Below, piece by piece: positions 34,364-43,410 of a stretch of DNA of 64,000 nucleotides. Each line of letters begins with the position of its first letter. Positions within the stretch are counted from its first letter, which is position 1. The notes beneath the pieces were generated by a model. It was not told the origin of the DNA and made no database searches. It worked only from the letters and a program-made list of their open reading frames with translations. The stretch is from contig CALDNT010000094.1 in NCBI GenBank assembly GCA_937915145.1, positions 21,126-85,125 of the forward strand, given 5' to 3'. The position numbers were made by a program, and so were the translations under genes. The DNA comes from an uncultured Reyranella sp. GTDB lineage: Bacteria; Pseudomonadota; Alphaproteobacteria; Reyranellales; Reyranellaceae.

Positions 34364-36301
34364 TTAGCGGCCACCCCGGAAGTGGTCATGGATTTTCTGG
34401 GCGATCGTGCCCGATATGCCCGGCACCGACTTGATGTCCTCGAGCGTCGCCACGGCGACGGCGCGGGCGCTGCCGAAATGGTTGAGCAAAGCGCGCTTGC
34501 GGCCGGCACCGATCCCCGGCACTTCATCGAGCGTCGAGCGCGTAAGGTCGGCGGCGCGGCGTGCGCGATGGGTGCCGATCGCGAAGCGGTGCGCCTCGTC
34601 GCGCAGGCGTTGCAGAAAGTACAGAACGGGATCGCGCGGTTCGAGCGAGAAGGGGGGGCGCCCCGGCATGAAAAAGCGTTCGCGGCCGGCGTCGCGATCG
34701 GGCCCCTTGGCGATGGCGACCATGACGATGTCCTCCAGCCCGAGCTCGGTCGCCACCTGCCTGGCGGCCTCAAGCTGACCCTGGCCTCCGTCGATCAGCA
34801 CGAGGTCCGGCCAGTGCTCCTCGTCGCGGTCGGGATTCTCCTTCAAGGCGCGGCCGAAACGGCGGCTCATGACCTCGCGCATCATGGCGAAGTCGTCGCC
34901 AGCCGCGCCCTCGGTCTTGATATTGAACTTGCGGTAGGCGCCTTTCATGAAGCCTTCGGGACCGGCCACAACCATGGCGCCGATCGGCGCCGTCCCCTGG
35001 ATGTGGCTGTTGTCATAGATCTCGATGCGTTCGGGCGGCGCGTCGAGGCCGAAGGCGCGAGCGACGCCCTCGATGAGCAGGCGTTGGGTGCCACGTTCGG
35101 CCAGCCGCCGCGCCAGGGCTTCGCGGGCATTGGACACTGCCTGGTCGAGGGCATCCTTCTGGTCGCCGCGCTTGGGATGGCGAATCTCGACCTTGTGCGC
35201 GGCGCTTATCGCCAATGCGCTTTCCAGCAGCTCGCGCTCCGCAACGTCGTGACTGGTCAGGATCAGCCGGGGCGCCGGCCGCGACTCGTAGAACTGGCCG
35301 ACGAAGGCCGAAAGGACGGCGGCTTCGTCGAGTTCGCGGGCATGGCTCGGGAAATAGGCCCGGTTGCCCAGATTCTGGCCGGCACGCAGGAAGAACACCT
35401 GTATGCACACTTGGCCGCCATCGGCGTGGGCGGCGAAGATATCGGCTTCGTCGATCGAGGGCAGGCTGATCGACTGATGCGACTGGATCTGCGTCAGCGC
35501 CCGGATGCGGTCGCGCAGCACGGCGGCGCTTTCGAAGTCGAGATCGCCCGACGCCTGCTCCATGCGTTGGGACAGGGCCTGCTGGATTTCGTGATTGCGG
35601 CCGCCCAGGAAGCCGCGCACTTCGTTGACGATGGTGGCGTACTCCGCCTTGTCGATGCGGCCGACGCACGGCGCTGTGCAGCGCTTGATCTGGTACTGCA
35701 GACAGGGCCGGGTGCGCGCGGCGAACACGCTGTCGGAACAGGACCTTAACGGGAAGGCGCGCTGCAGGGCGTAAAGCGTGCGGTTGACCGCAGTGGCCGA
35801 CGCGAATGGGCCAAAATACTCGTTGTTGGATTCGCGTGCGCCGCGATGCTTGGCGAGCTGCGGCCATTCGGTATTCTGGCGGATGACGATATAGGGGAAC
35901 GACTTGTCGTCGCGCAGCAGCACGTTGAAGCGCGGCCGGAAGCGCTTGATCAGGTTGTTCTCGAGCAACAGCGCTTCGGCTTCGCTGTTGGTGACGGCGA
36001 ATTCCATCGTGGTGGTCGCCGAAACCATGCGCATCAGGCGGGTCACCAGCCGGGTCGGCTGGGTGTAGGCGGCGACACGGCTGCGCAGCGAGCGCGCCTT
36101 GCCGACATAGAGCACCTCGCCGTCGGCGGCGATCATGCGGTAGACCCCGGGCTTGCGCGGCAGGGTGCGCACGAATTCGGCGATGATCCGCATGCCGTCG
36201 GCAAGCGAGCCATCGCTCGGTTTCTGGTCGGTGTCAGTTTCGTTGGTCACAGGGCCTGCCGGATGGGCGCGCACAATGGGTCGGCCGTTGCCAGCCGACA
36301 A
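34364..36301 (-). CDS. uvrC: UvrABC system protein C
   Basis: The excinuclease subunit of nucleotide-excision repair that cuts on both sides of the lesion. It has 645 residues. The N-terminal GIY-YIG nuclease reads KPGVYRMIAADGEVLYVGKARSLRSRV. The UVR motif lies around HEIQQALSQRMEQAS. The C-terminal RNase H-like nuclease includes RIEIYDNSHIQGTAPIGAMVVA and the final helix-hairpin-helix pair includes EVPGIGAGRKRALLNHFGS. It heads the uvrC-pgsA-moaD-moaE operon. The region upstream is AT-richer and should hold its promoter. Confidence 0.97.
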   Translation of the reverse strand: MSAGNGRPIVRAHPAGPVTNETDTDQKPSDGSLADGMRIIAEFVRTLPRKPGVYRMIAADGEVLYVGKARSLRSRVAAYTQPTRLVTRLMRMVSATTTMEFAVTNSEAEALLLENNLIKRFRPRFNVLLRDDKSFPYIVIRQNTEWPQLAKHRGARESNNEYFGPFASATAVNRTLYALQRAFPLRSCSDSVFAARTRPCLQYQIKRCTAPCVGRIDKAEYATIVNEVRGFLGGRNHEIQQALSQRMEQASGDLDFESAAVLRDRIRALTQIQSHQSISLPSIDEADIFAAHADGGQVCIQVFFLRAGQNLGNRAYFPSHARELDEAAVLSAFVGQFYESRPAPRLILTSHDVAERELLESALAISAAHKVEIRHPKRGDQKDALDQAVSNAREALARRLAERGTQRLLIEGVARAFGLDAPPERIEIYDNSHIQGTAPIGAMVVAGPEGFMKGAYRKFNIKTEGAAGDDFAMMREVMSRRFGRALKENPDRDEEHWPDLVLIDGGQGQLEAARQVATELGLEDIVMVAIAKGPDRDAGRERFFMPGRPPFSLEPRDPVLYFLQRLRDEAHRFAIGTHRARRAADLTRSTLDEVPGIGAGRKRALLNHFGSARAVAVATLEDIKSVPGISGTIAQKIHDHFRGGR

Positions 36302-36477
36302 GACGGCAAGAGCATGTGGGAAAGTCTGTGCAGAAACCTAGTGTCTGCCCAATGTTACGCCAATGTCATGCTGTTGACTCAATGCAAAGGCGGTGTCAGT
36401 CGGGCGCCAAAGTCTGATTAGTGCTCTGTAATATATAGGTTATTCGGATAAATTCCACCCGACAAAACAAGCTGGCT

Positions 36478-36515
36478 GCGGCAGACGTTCATGATTCAGT
36501 CCGATCGTCTGCCGC
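36478..36515 (-). terminator. Candidate terminator after the PhoH-like gene
   Basis: A perfect 10-bp inverted repeat (GCGGCAGACG and complement) with an 18-nt loop, 30 bp past the PhoH-like stop. The minus-strand flank CAGCTTGTTTTGTC supplies only a weak U-rich tail. The wider gap 36302-36544 is AT-rich and otherwise holds the likely uvrC promoter, with nothing coding seen. Confidence 0.4.
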
Positions 36516-36544
36516 GCTTCGGTTTGTGGATAAATTAGGTCGCT

Positions 36545-37270
36545 TTACAGTACCGACAGCATGCGCCCTACCAAGGGGTGGCGAACGACATCCTGGTCGG
36601 TAAGACGCACCACCGCGACATCGTCGAGTCCTTCCAGTTTCTTGCCGATCGGGCCCAGGCCGGAGAGTTCAGGCAGCAGGTCGGTCTGGTCGGGGTCGCC
36701 AGTCATTACCATGGTCGAATGCCAGCCCAGTCGGGTCAGCAGCATCTTGAGCTGGCCGTAGGTGCAGTTCTGTGCCTCGTCGATCAGCACGAAACTGTTG
36801 TTGAGGGTGCGGCCACGCATGAATGCCACCGGAGCGATTTCGATTGTCCCGTCGTCGAGAAGCTGACGCAGACGCTTGGCTCCCAACCGGTCGTTCAGTG
36901 CATCCCACAGGGGCCGCAGGTAAGGATCGAGCTTTTCGCGCATGTCGCCCGGCAGAAAGCCCAGATTTTCACCAGCCTCGACCGCCGGCCGCGATAGCAC
37001 GATGCGCGAAACAGTGCCGGCGTCGAGAGCTTCGACGGCGGCAGAGATCGCCAGATAGGTCTTGCCGGTGCCGGCCGGACCGAGAGCGACGGTCAGGGGG
37101 TTGGTTTCAATGGCCTCCATCAGTATGCGTTGATTCTCACTGCGCGGTCGAATTTTTCGGACGTAGCTTTGATCCCTTTCGATGACCGGAGTCTTGTCGA
37201 AGACGACATTGTGAATACGGGCGCCATCGATGGCGTGCAGCTTGGCGCGGCGTGCGGCGCGTTTTGCCAT
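36545..37270 (-). CDS. PhoH family ATPase
   Basis: A P-loop protein of 241 residues, in the short PhoH group lacking the extra N-terminal region of PhoH/YbeZ. Walker A is LGPAGTGKTYLA and Walker B is NSFVLIDEAQNC, followed by the sensor-like MVMTGDPDQTDL. PhoH proteins are RNA-linked NTPases related to superfamily 1 helicases, and the role of this group is poorly defined. The usual ybeY partner is not adjacent. I chose ATG 37270 (MAKRAARRAKLH). A terminator lies 45 bp upstream of it. Confidence 0.9.
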   Translation of the reverse strand: MAKRAARRAKLHAIDGARIHNVVFDKTPVIERDQSYVRKIRPRSENQRILMEAIETNPLTVALGPAGTGKTYLAISAAVEALDAGTVSRIVLSRPAVEAGENLGFLPGDMREKLDPYLRPLWDALNDRLGAKRLRQLLDDGTIEIAPVAFMRGRTLNNSFVLIDEAQNCTYGQLKMLLTRLGWHSTMVMTGDPDQTDLLPELSGLGPIGKKLEGLDDVAVVRLTDQDVVRHPLVGRMLSVL

Positions 37271-37314
37271 TTGCGTACTCCGGAAGCATGGACAGAGGAA
37301 CGGAGCCGGTCGCC

Positions 37315-37342
37315 AAAAAAAATGCCCCCGCAAGCGGAGGCA
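37315..37342 (-). terminator. Strong intrinsic terminator in the PhoH-gene leader
   Basis: On the minus strand TGCCTCCG-CTTG-CGGGGGCA is followed by eight T. The stem and U-run are textbook. It ends transcripts coming from the small membrane protein gene or, if conditional, acts as an attenuator 45 bp ahead of the PhoH-like start. The gap 37343-37589 upstream of it holds no clear gene, but an AAGGAGG ribosome site followed by TTG lies at 37444-37458. Confidence 0.85.
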
Positions 37343-37589
37343 TCGACGATCGGCAGTACGGAAGGTGCGGCTTGGAGGCACGCGGCGAGCGATTGGCCGG
37401 TGATCCAGACTCCGTCGGGGCGTAAAGTCCGTGGACGGATAAGCAACCTCCTTCAGCTACTGTCGAAAGCCTACTCCGAACATAAGGGGGCGACCACCAC
37501 ATTTATGGCTCGCAACCCAAATTTCACACTATGGGGAGGGGCCGGAGCTGCCTGGGTAATCCGGAAGAAGAGGGACCGGCGAAGGCGCA

Positions 37590-37853
37590 TCAGCGAGAGC
37601 AGATCAACGGCAGTTTTGAGATCAGCTCGATCGAGCATGTCGCCTCGGGAAACAATGCCCACACGGCGCAGAGGACAAACACCGCGAACAGGACCGGCTT
37701 CATGATGCGCAGGACGGCGGGTACCACGACGCGAAGTGCACAATAGGCGACAACCAACGCCACCGCGATCGCCAGAACGCGATATTCGGACGACCAGGCC
37801 TCCCAGGAGGCGCTCAAATTGGCCCGCGCGGCCAGCTCCTTCAGATAGTCCAT
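37590..37853 (-). CDS. Small hypothetical membrane protein
   Basis: A protein of 87 residues starting MDYLKELAARANLSASWEAW. Two hydrophobic segments lie around residues 27-45 (VLAIAVALVVAYCALRVVV) and 53-70 (PVLFAVFVLCAVWALF), so an integral inner-membrane protein is likely. I recognise no family. It lies between the tRNA-Ala terminator and the PhoH-like gene on the same strand. The ribosome site is weak, so the start and reality of the gene are moderately certain. Confidence 0.5.
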   Translation of the reverse strand: MDYLKELAARANLSASWEAWSSEYRVLAIAVALVVAYCALRVVVPAVLRIMKPVLFAVFVLCAVWALFPEATCSIELISKLPLICSR

Positions 37854-37888
37854 GCCGCCGCTTTCATCTCGTCGACTGCCGCACAATC

Positions 37889-37919
37889 AAAGGGCCCGGC
37901 CGTTGCCGGCCGGGCCCTT
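37889..37919 (-). terminator. Terminator downstream of tRNA-Ala
   Basis: AAGGGCCCGGCC and its complement around a 6-nt loop form a 12-bp stem 8 bp past the tRNA 3' end, followed on the minus strand by TTTGATT. This is the expected 3' end for the tRNA transcript. Confidence 0.8.
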
Positions 37920-37926
37920 GTTTAGT

Positions 37927-38002
37927 TGGTGGAGCCAAACGGGATCGAACCGTTGACCTCTACAATGCCATCGTAGCGCTCTCCCAGCTGAGCTATGGCC
38001 CC
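37927..38002 (-). tRNA. tRNA-Ala (GGC)
   Basis: A 76-nt cloverleaf including an encoded CCA end. The acceptor stem GGGGCCA pairs with TGGCTCC (one G-U), the D arm is GCTC-AGCTGGGA-GAGC, the anticodon loop is ATGGCAT with anticodon GGC, and the T arm contains GGTTCGATCCC. It reads GCC/GCU alanine codons, GCC being abundant in this genome. Confidence 0.96.
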
Positions 38003-38058
38003 GAAATCCTGGGTCGCGGCGCGAGGTATAATTCCTGCTCCGCGGACTGGCAATAGGC

Positions 38059-38424
38059 CTAGCGGTCGCCTTCGCCCTTGTCGTCTTCGACCTCGACTTC
38101 GATGTCGTCGGTGTCGTCGGCGAGATCGTCCTCTTCCAGCGCGTCGTCGCCCTCCGGGTCGACCAGTTCGTCACCGGCCAATGCTGCGTCGTCGGCCTTT
38201 TTCTTGGCCGCCGCCTTGGCGAGCGCCGCTGCCGCCGCCGATGCCGCAGCGGTCGCAGCCGCTGCCGCTGCTGCCGCGCCACGGCCGCGCCGAACCTTCA
38301 CGAAATCCTCTCGATCATGCTCCCGGCCGCACTTGGGGCATTTCATCGGGCTCTTGTTGAGATCGTAGAAGCGCGCCGCACAGCTCTGGCAGGTGCGCTT
38401 GGTGCCCCAGGTCGCCTTGACCAC
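38059..38424 (-). CDS. TIGR02300/FYDLN-type zinc-ribbon protein with acidic tail
   Basis: A protein of 121 residues conserved in alphaproteobacteria but without known function. The N-terminal zinc ribbon has CQSC and CPKC pairs around the name-giving [18 protein letters not shown] long alanine run follows (around residues 50-75), then a strongly acidic tail. The start is GTG 38424 behind GGGAGATT, which gives the family start [15 protein letters not shown]. It is divergent from aroA and upstream of tRNA-Ala. Confidence 0.88.
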   Translation of the reverse strand: MVKATWGTKRTCQSCAARFYDLNKSPMKCPKCGREHDREDFVKVRRGRGAAAAAAAATAAASAAAAALAKAAAKKKADDAALAGDELVDPEGDDALEEDDLADDTDDIEVEVEDDKGEGDR

Positions 38425-38589
38425 GCTGAATCTCCCGAAATTCTGCTGAATTCGGCCGAATCGGCCGTGAGGGAGCGCGTATGTCATGCGTCTTTCACCC
38501 TGTCAAAACCAAATTCCGGCATGCTACGACGGCGCCGCGCCGCATTGGCGCCGCCGCTGGAGGAGAGTGTCCTGTCCGCAACAGCCACA

Positions 38590-39915
38590 ATGGCCAAGCT
38601 GATCGCCCGTCCGGTCGCCCGATTGCACGGTCGCGTCCGGGCGCCGGGCGACAAATCGATCTCGCATCGTGCCCTGATGTTCGGTGCCTTGGCGCTGGGC
38701 GAAACCAGGGTCAGCGGCCTGCTCGAAGGCGAGGACGTGCTTGCCACCGTCGCGGCGTTACGGGCGCTGGGAGCCGAAGTCGAACACCAGGGCCCCGGGT
38801 TGTGGCAGGTCCGCGGCTTCGGCGTGGGGGGCGGCCGCGAACCGGGCAATATCCTGGACCTCGGTAATTCCGGTACCGCGGCGCGACTGCTGTCGGGAAT
38901 TCTTGCCAGTCATCCGTTCACCAGTTTCATGACCGGCGACGCCTCGCTCCGGGGACGGCCGATGCAGCGCGTCATCGAGCCGCTGTCGCACATGGGCGCA
39001 CGCTTTCACGGACGCGAAGGCGGGCGCATGCCACTCGCCATCATCGGTACCGACGAAATGGTGCCGATCGAATACCGCCTGCCCGTCGCGTCGGCGCAGG
39101 TGAAAAGTGCCATCCTGCTGGCCGGCCTCAACACCGCCGGCGAAACCACGGTGATCGAGCCTGAGGCGACGCGCGATCATACCGAAAGGATGTTGCGCCA
39201 TTTCGGCGCCGAGGTTCGCGTCGGCCCGGCCGAAGGTGGTGGCAAGCGCATCACGGTTGTTGGCTGGCCTGAACTGCGCGGACGCGACATCGTGGTGCCG
39301 GGCGATCCGTCGTCGGCGGCCTTCGCCGTGGTCGCAGCGGCGATCCGGCCGGGCAGCGACGTCACCGTGGAGAATGTCGGGGTCAATCCGCTGCGGGCAG
39401 GACTCTATGAGACCCTGCGCGAGATGGGCGCGGATATCGCCTTCGAAAACGCACGCGACGTCGGCGGTGAGCCGGTGGCCGACCTGCATGTCAAAGGCGG
39501 CGGGCTGAAAGGCGTCGAGGTGCCGGCCCATCGCGCACCCTCGATGATCGACGAATATCCGATCCTCGCCATGGCCGCTGCCTGTGCCGAGGGCTCGACG
39601 CATATGCTGGGCCTCGCGGAATTGCGCGCCAAGGAAAGCGACCGCTTGGCCAGCGTGGCGGCCGGGCTGGCGGCCAACGGGGTGCGCCACGAAATGGGAG
39701 CCGACACCCTGGTCGTTCATGGCACGGGCGCTGCGCCGGCCGGCGGCGGTGTGGTCAAGGCGCATCTCGACCATCGCATCGCCATGTCGTTCCTGGTGTT
39801 GGGCCTTGCTGCCCGCGAGCCGGTGGCAATCGATGATGGCTCGCCGATCGACACCAGCTTCCCGGGGTTTGCCGCCCTCATCAACGGGCTCGGCGGCAAG
39901 GTCGGGCCAGCATGA
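38590..39915 (+). CDS. aroA: 3-phosphoshikimate 1-carboxyvinyltransferase (EPSP synthase)
   Basis: The sixth step of the shikimate pathway, joining phosphoenolpyruvate to shikimate-3-phosphate. It has 441 residues. The PEP/S3P site reads [18 protein letters not shown], with [15 protein letters not shown] and the C-terminal [15 protein letters not shown]. An alanine at the 96-equivalent region ([10 protein letters not shown]) suggests a class II-like enzyme, though this is not decisive. ATG 38590 fits the family start, and a GGAGGAGAG site lies 20 bp upstream, so a nearby alternative start is possible. It overlaps no gene and is 10 bp from cmk. Confidence 0.94.
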   Translation: MAKLIARPVARLHGRVRAPGDKSISHRALMFGALALGETRVSGLLEGEDVLATVAALRALGAEVEHQGPGLWQVRGFGVGGGREPGNILDLGNSGTAARLLSGILASHPFTSFMTGDASLRGRPMQRVIEPLSHMGARFHGREGGRMPLAIIGTDEMVPIEYRLPVASAQVKSAILLAGLNTAGETTVIEPEATRDHTERMLRHFGAEVRVGPAEGGGKRITVVGWPELRGRDIVVPGDPSSAAFAVVAAAIRPGSDVTVENVGVNPLRAGLYETLREMGADIAFENARDVGGEPVADLHVKGGGLKGVEVPAHRAPSMIDEYPILAMAAACAEGSTHMLGLAELRAKESDRLASVAAGLAANGVRHEMGADTLVVHGTGAAPAGGGVVKAHLDHRIAMSFLVLGLAAREPVAIDDGSPIDTSFPGFAALINGLGGKVGPA

Positions 39916-39925
39916 GCGGCCGGAC

Positions 39926-40558
39926 GTGAACGGCCCGTTGGTCATCGCCATCGACGGGCCTTCGGCGGCCGGCAAGGGTACGCTGGCGCGTCGGCTCGCC
40001 GCCCATTTCCAGCTGCCTCACCTCGATACCGGACTGCTCTATCGGGCAGTTGGCCTGAAGGCCGAAAAAAGCGGCCGGCCGGCCGGCGAAATCGCCATCA
40101 GTCTGCAGTTGTCGGATCTGGCCGACCCCGACCTCAGAACCGACCGTGCAGGCCAGGCGGCCTCGAAGGTGGCAGCACTTCCGGAAATTCGCGCCAACCT
40201 GTTGAAGTTCCAGAAGAAATTTGCATCCCAAACGTCCGGCGCAGTGCTTGACGGGCGTGACATCGGCACCGTCATTTGTCCCGATGCACCGGTTAAGCTG
40301 TTTGTGACGGCAAGTTCCGATGCCCGAGCCGAGCGCCGGTACCAGGAGTTGCGCGCGCTGGGGCTCGACACTATAAAACCGCGCGTTCTTGCCGAGATGG
40401 CGGAGCGGGACCGTCGCGACAGCGAACGGGCGGCTGCACCACTTAGAGCCGCGCCCGATGCTTTCCTTCTCGATACCAGCGACATGGATGCCGACGCGGC
40501 GTTTGCCGCCGCCTTGGCGTTTATCGAGCGCAAGGGCTTTCGATCCTCCGGGCCGTAA
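39926..40558 (+). CDS. cmk: Cytidylate kinase
   Basis: Phosphorylates CMP and dCMP. It has 210 residues. The P-loop IDGPSAAGKGTLARRLA is at the N-terminus, with LDTGLLYRAVG, LDGRDIGTVICPDAPVKLFVTAS and RDRRDSERAAAPL following. The start is GTG 39926, the only in-frame start near the conserved N-terminus. It lies between aroA and rpsA, a widely conserved order. Confidence 0.95.
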   Translation: MNGPLVIAIDGPSAAGKGTLARRLAAHFQLPHLDTGLLYRAVGLKAEKSGRPAGEIAISLQLSDLADPDLRTDRAGQAASKVAALPEIRANLLKFQKKFASQTSGAVLDGRDIGTVICPDAPVKLFVTASSDARAERRYQELRALGLDTIKPRVLAEMAERDRRDSERAAAPLRAAPDAFLLDTSDMDADAAFAAALAFIERKGFRSSGP

Positions 40559-40654
40559 GTCGCCGCCGGCGGATCGAAGACAACAAGCGGTGATTGCGAA
40601 CGGGCGTGTCGTCCGGGCGTCGGTGTTTCAGAGGCAGTGGATCCGCCGGACTTA
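40556..40654 (+). promoter_or_regulatory. Long-range inverted repeat in the cmk-rpsA gap
   Basis: TAAGT plus CCGGCGGATC (40556-40575, with a 5-nt bulge) pairs with GATCCGCCGG plus ACTTA (40640-40654), giving 15 bp around a 64-nt loop. The left arm includes the cmk stop codon. Two uses are possible: an rpsA leader structure (S1 is known to control its own synthesis in E. coli) or partial termination after cmk. Confidence 0.4.
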
Positions 40655-40712
40655 ACCGGTTGGCCGACGGGCAGCAGTGCTCGCCCGGGATCGATGATGG
40701 AAGAGGTACTGA

Positions 40713-42443
40713 ATGGCTAAGGGCAGCACCCTGCGCAGACCCGAGAACGACACGTCGAGCGCCGAATTCGCGGCACTTCTCGACGAATCGCTCGGTGGTT
40801 CGACCAGTTTCGAAGGCACGGTCGTCAAGGGCCGGATCATTCGCATCGCCAACGATTTCGTCACCATCGATGTCGGCCTCAAGTCCGAGGGCCGCGTCGC
40901 ATTGCGTGAATTCGCCAATGGCGGCGCCGCCGAAGTGAAGGAAGGCGACGAGGTCGACATCTTCGTCGATCGCATGGAGAACAAGGAAGGCGAGGCCGTC
41001 CTGTCGCGCGACAAGGCGCGCCGCGAGGAAGCCTGGACCGTTCTCGAGAAGGCATTCACCGACAACGAGCGCGTCATGGGCACGATCTTCGGCCGCGTGA
41101 AGGGTGGCTTCACGGTCGACCTGAGCGGCGCGGTGGCGTTTCTGCCGGGCAGCCAGGTGGATGTCCGTCCGGTACGCGATGTCGGCCCGCTGATGGGCCA
41201 GGCCCAGCAGTTCCAGATCCTCAAGATGGATCGCCGCCGCGGCAACATCGTGGTGTCGCGGCGCGCCGTGATGGAAGAGACCCGGGCCGAGGACCGTACG
41301 CGCCTGATGGGCGCGCTGTCGGAGGGCCAGGTGCTCGACGGCATCGTGAAGAACATCACCGACTACGGTGCGTTCGTGGATCTGGGTGGCGTCGATGGCC
41401 TGCTGCATGTCACCGACATCGCCTGGAAGCGTATCAATCACCCGTCCGAAGCACTGACCATCGGCCAATCGGTCAAGGTCCAGGTCATTCGCTTCAACGC
41501 CGAGACCCAGCGCATTTCGCTCGGCATGAAGCAGCTGATGAGCGATCCGTGGGAAGGCGCCGGCGCCAAGTATCCGGTCGCGTTCAAGCTCAAGGGCCGT
41601 GTCACCAACATCACCGACTACGGCGCGTTCGTCGAGCTGGAGCCCGGTGTCGAGGGCCTGGTCCATGTCAGCGAAATGAGCTGGACCAAGAAGAACGTCC
41701 ATCCGGGCAAGATCGTTTCGACCTCGCAGGAAGTCGAAGTGATGGTGCTGGACGTCGACATGTCCAAGCGCCGCATCTCGCTCGGCCTCAAGCAGTGCAT
41801 GGCCAATCCCTGGGAGAGTTTCGCCGAGACCCATGCGGCCGGCACCGAGCTGGAGGGCGAGGTTCGCAACATCACCGAGTTCGGCCTGTTCGTCGGCCTG
41901 CCCGGCGACATCGACGGCATGGTCCATCTCAGCGACCTGTCGTGGGACAAGGCCGGCGACGAGGCGATCCGCGACTTCAAGAAGGGCGATCAGGTCAAGG
42001 TCAAGGTCCTCGACGTCGACATCGACAAGGAGCGCATTTCGCTCGGCATCAAGCAGCTCGCCAACGACCCGTTCGAGAAGGTGGGCGCCGTTGCCAAGAA
42101 GGGCGATGTGGTCACCGTTATCGTGGCCGGCATCCAGGACAGCGGCATCGACGTCACGGTGCAGGACGGCATCCCGGGCTTCATCCGCAAGACCGAACTC
42201 AGCCGCGACCGTTCCGAGCAGCGTCCCGACCGCTACGCCATCGGCGACAAGCTCGACGCCAAGATCACCAACATCGACAAGGCCTCGCGCCGCGTCGTGC
42301 TGTCGGTCAAGGCGCGCGAAATGGACGAAGAAAAGAAGGCGATGGCCGATTTCGGCTCGTCCGACTCGGGCGCGAGCCTCGGCGACATCCTGGGCGCGGC
42401 CCTCAGCCGGGCCCAGAAGAAGTCCGACGAAGACGAGAAATAG
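40713..42443 (+). CDS. rpsA: 30S ribosomal protein S1
   Basis: The mRNA-binding ribosomal protein of 576 residues with six S1 (OB-fold) repeats. The repeats are seen as GTVVKGRIIRIANDFVTIDVGL, GRVKGGFTVDLSGAVAFLPGS, GIVKNITDYGAFVDLGGVDGLLH, GRVTNITDYGAFVELEPGVEGLVH, GEVRNITEFGLFVGLPGDIDGMVH and a more divergent last copy. The length is normal. A GGAAGAGG ribosome site precedes the ATG. A strong terminator follows. Confidence 0.98.
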   Translation: MAKGSTLRRPENDTSSAEFAALLDESLGGSTSFEGTVVKGRIIRIANDFVTIDVGLKSEGRVALREFANGGAAEVKEGDEVDIFVDRMENKEGEAVLSRDKARREEAWTVLEKAFTDNERVMGTIFGRVKGGFTVDLSGAVAFLPGSQVDVRPVRDVGPLMGQAQQFQILKMDRRRGNIVVSRRAVMEETRAEDRTRLMGALSEGQVLDGIVKNITDYGAFVDLGGVDGLLHVTDIAWKRINHPSEALTIGQSVKVQVIRFNAETQRISLGMKQLMSDPWEGAGAKYPVAFKLKGRVTNITDYGAFVELEPGVEGLVHVSEMSWTKKNVHPGKIVSTSQEVEVMVLDVDMSKRRISLGLKQCMANPWESFAETHAAGTELEGEVRNITEFGLFVGLPGDIDGMVHLSDLSWDKAGDEAIRDFKKGDQVKVKVLDVDIDKERISLGIKQLANDPFEKVGAVAKKGDVVTVIVAGIQDSGIDVTVQDGIPGFIRKTELSRDRSEQRPDRYAIGDKLDAKITNIDKASRRVVLSVKAREMDEEKKAMADFGSSDSGASLGDILGAALSRAQKKSDEDEK

Positions 42444-42464
42444 GTCTCCGCAACAGACCCAGCG

Positions 42465-42497
42465 AAAGGCCGGCCCCGCAAGGGCCGGCCTTTTCTT
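42465..42497 (+). terminator. Rho-independent terminator of rpsA
   Basis: AAAGGCCGGCCC-CGCAA-GGGCCGGCC then TTTTCTTT, 21 bp after the rpsA stop. An 11-bp stem plus U-run make a strong intrinsic terminator. Confidence 0.92.
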
Positions 42498-42518
42498 TGT
42501 GGTTTCAAGGGGTTAGGC

Positions 42519-42546
42519 TTGACGGACCCGATATATAGTTTAATAT
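42519..42546 (+). promoter_or_regulatory. Promoter of ihfB
   Basis: TTGACG (42519-42524) and TAATAT (42541-42546) are separated by 16 bp in an AT-rich stretch, directly after the rpsA terminator and 54 bp before the ihfB start. Both hexamers are one base from consensus. Confidence 0.7.
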
Positions 42547-42600
42547 CAAAGACTTAAATCCTTGCTCTCGGGGTCTGTGAGGCCTCGCCATGGAACCGCG

Positions 42601-42945
42601 ATGACCAAGTCCGAGCTGATTGCCCGCCTGGCGGCCCGGAATCCTCATCTCTATCAAAGAGATGTCGAGAGGATTGTTGCCACTGTTTTCGACGAAATCT
42701 CCAAGGCATTGGCGTCGGGCCATCGCGTCGAGTTGCGCGGTTTCGGCGCCTTTTCGGTCAAGAAGCGGGATCCACGTACCGGCCGCAATCCACGGACTGG
42801 CGAGCAGGTGGCGGTTGCCTCCAAGCGCGTGCCGTATTTCAAGACCGGCAAGGATTTGCGCGACCGCCTGAACAAGGAAGCGGCGCGTGCGGCCGGCCTG
42901 ATGCCGCCTGATGCGGGTGACATCACGGCCGACGACAAGAAGTAG
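42601..42945 (+). CDS. ihfB: Integration host factor subunit beta
   Basis: A DNA-bending nucleoid protein of 114 residues, partner of IhfA. The sequence [26 protein letters not shown] and the DNA-arm region [22 protein letters not shown] with [14 protein letters not shown] are diagnostic of IHF-beta. A short C-terminal extension after the core is common in alphaproteobacteria. It has its own promoter. Confidence 0.95.
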   Translation: MTKSELIARLAARNPHLYQRDVERIVATVFDEISKALASGHRVELRGFGAFSVKKRDPRTGRNPRTGEQVAVASKRVPYFKTGKDLRDRLNKEAARAAGLMPPDAGDITADDKK

Positions 42946-43005
42946 CCTCAGGGGCCATCGCCCTCCTCGCGCCACCCCGCTTGGCTGTGGCATGCTGGGC
43001 GCCGC

Positions 43006-43410
43006 ATGAAAATCCTGTCCCGCGCTCTGTTCCTGCTCTTCATCCTGGCTGGCGTCCTCATCGCGGTCAGCAACACCCAGCTTGTGCAGCTTGCCTTGTG
43101 GCCGTTGCCTGGCATCGTCATCGTGCCGGCCTATCTGCTGGTCGTTGCTTTGTTGTTGGCCGGTGTGTTGGCGGGACTGGCGCTCGGGTGGCGGGCTGGG
43201 CGGCATCATCGCCGCCGCGCGCGCAAGGCGGCCAGCGAGGCAGCACGGCTGGAGCGTGAGCTCGCACGCCTGCGCGGCGGCATCGCCGAGCGGACGCCGA
43301 CGGCCGCGGGTGTGTCCCCGACGTCATCGGAACACAAGGCGATCGAGCGGCAAAGCGCTCTGGTCGCTCCCGATCTCGCATCCCCGGCCGGCCGCGGCCC
43401 GCTTTCGTGA
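43006..43410 (+). CDS. LapA domain-containing membrane protein
   Basis: A protein of 134 residues with two membrane helices (around residues 6-22 and 40-62), followed by a basic, coiled-coil-prone segment (RRRARKAASEAARLERELARLR). The DUF1049/LapA family often sits downstream of ihfB. E. coli LapA works with LapB in tuning lipopolysaccharide synthesis, but LapB is not adjacent. The tail is low-complexity. It overlaps the next gene by 4 bp (GTGA). Confidence 0.82.
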   Translation: MKILSRALFLLFILAGVLIAVSNTQLVQLALWPLPGIVIVPAYLLVVALLLAGVLAGLALGWRAGRHHRRRARKAASEAARLERELARLRGGIAERTPTAAGVSPTSSEHKAIERQSALVAPDLASPAGRGPLS

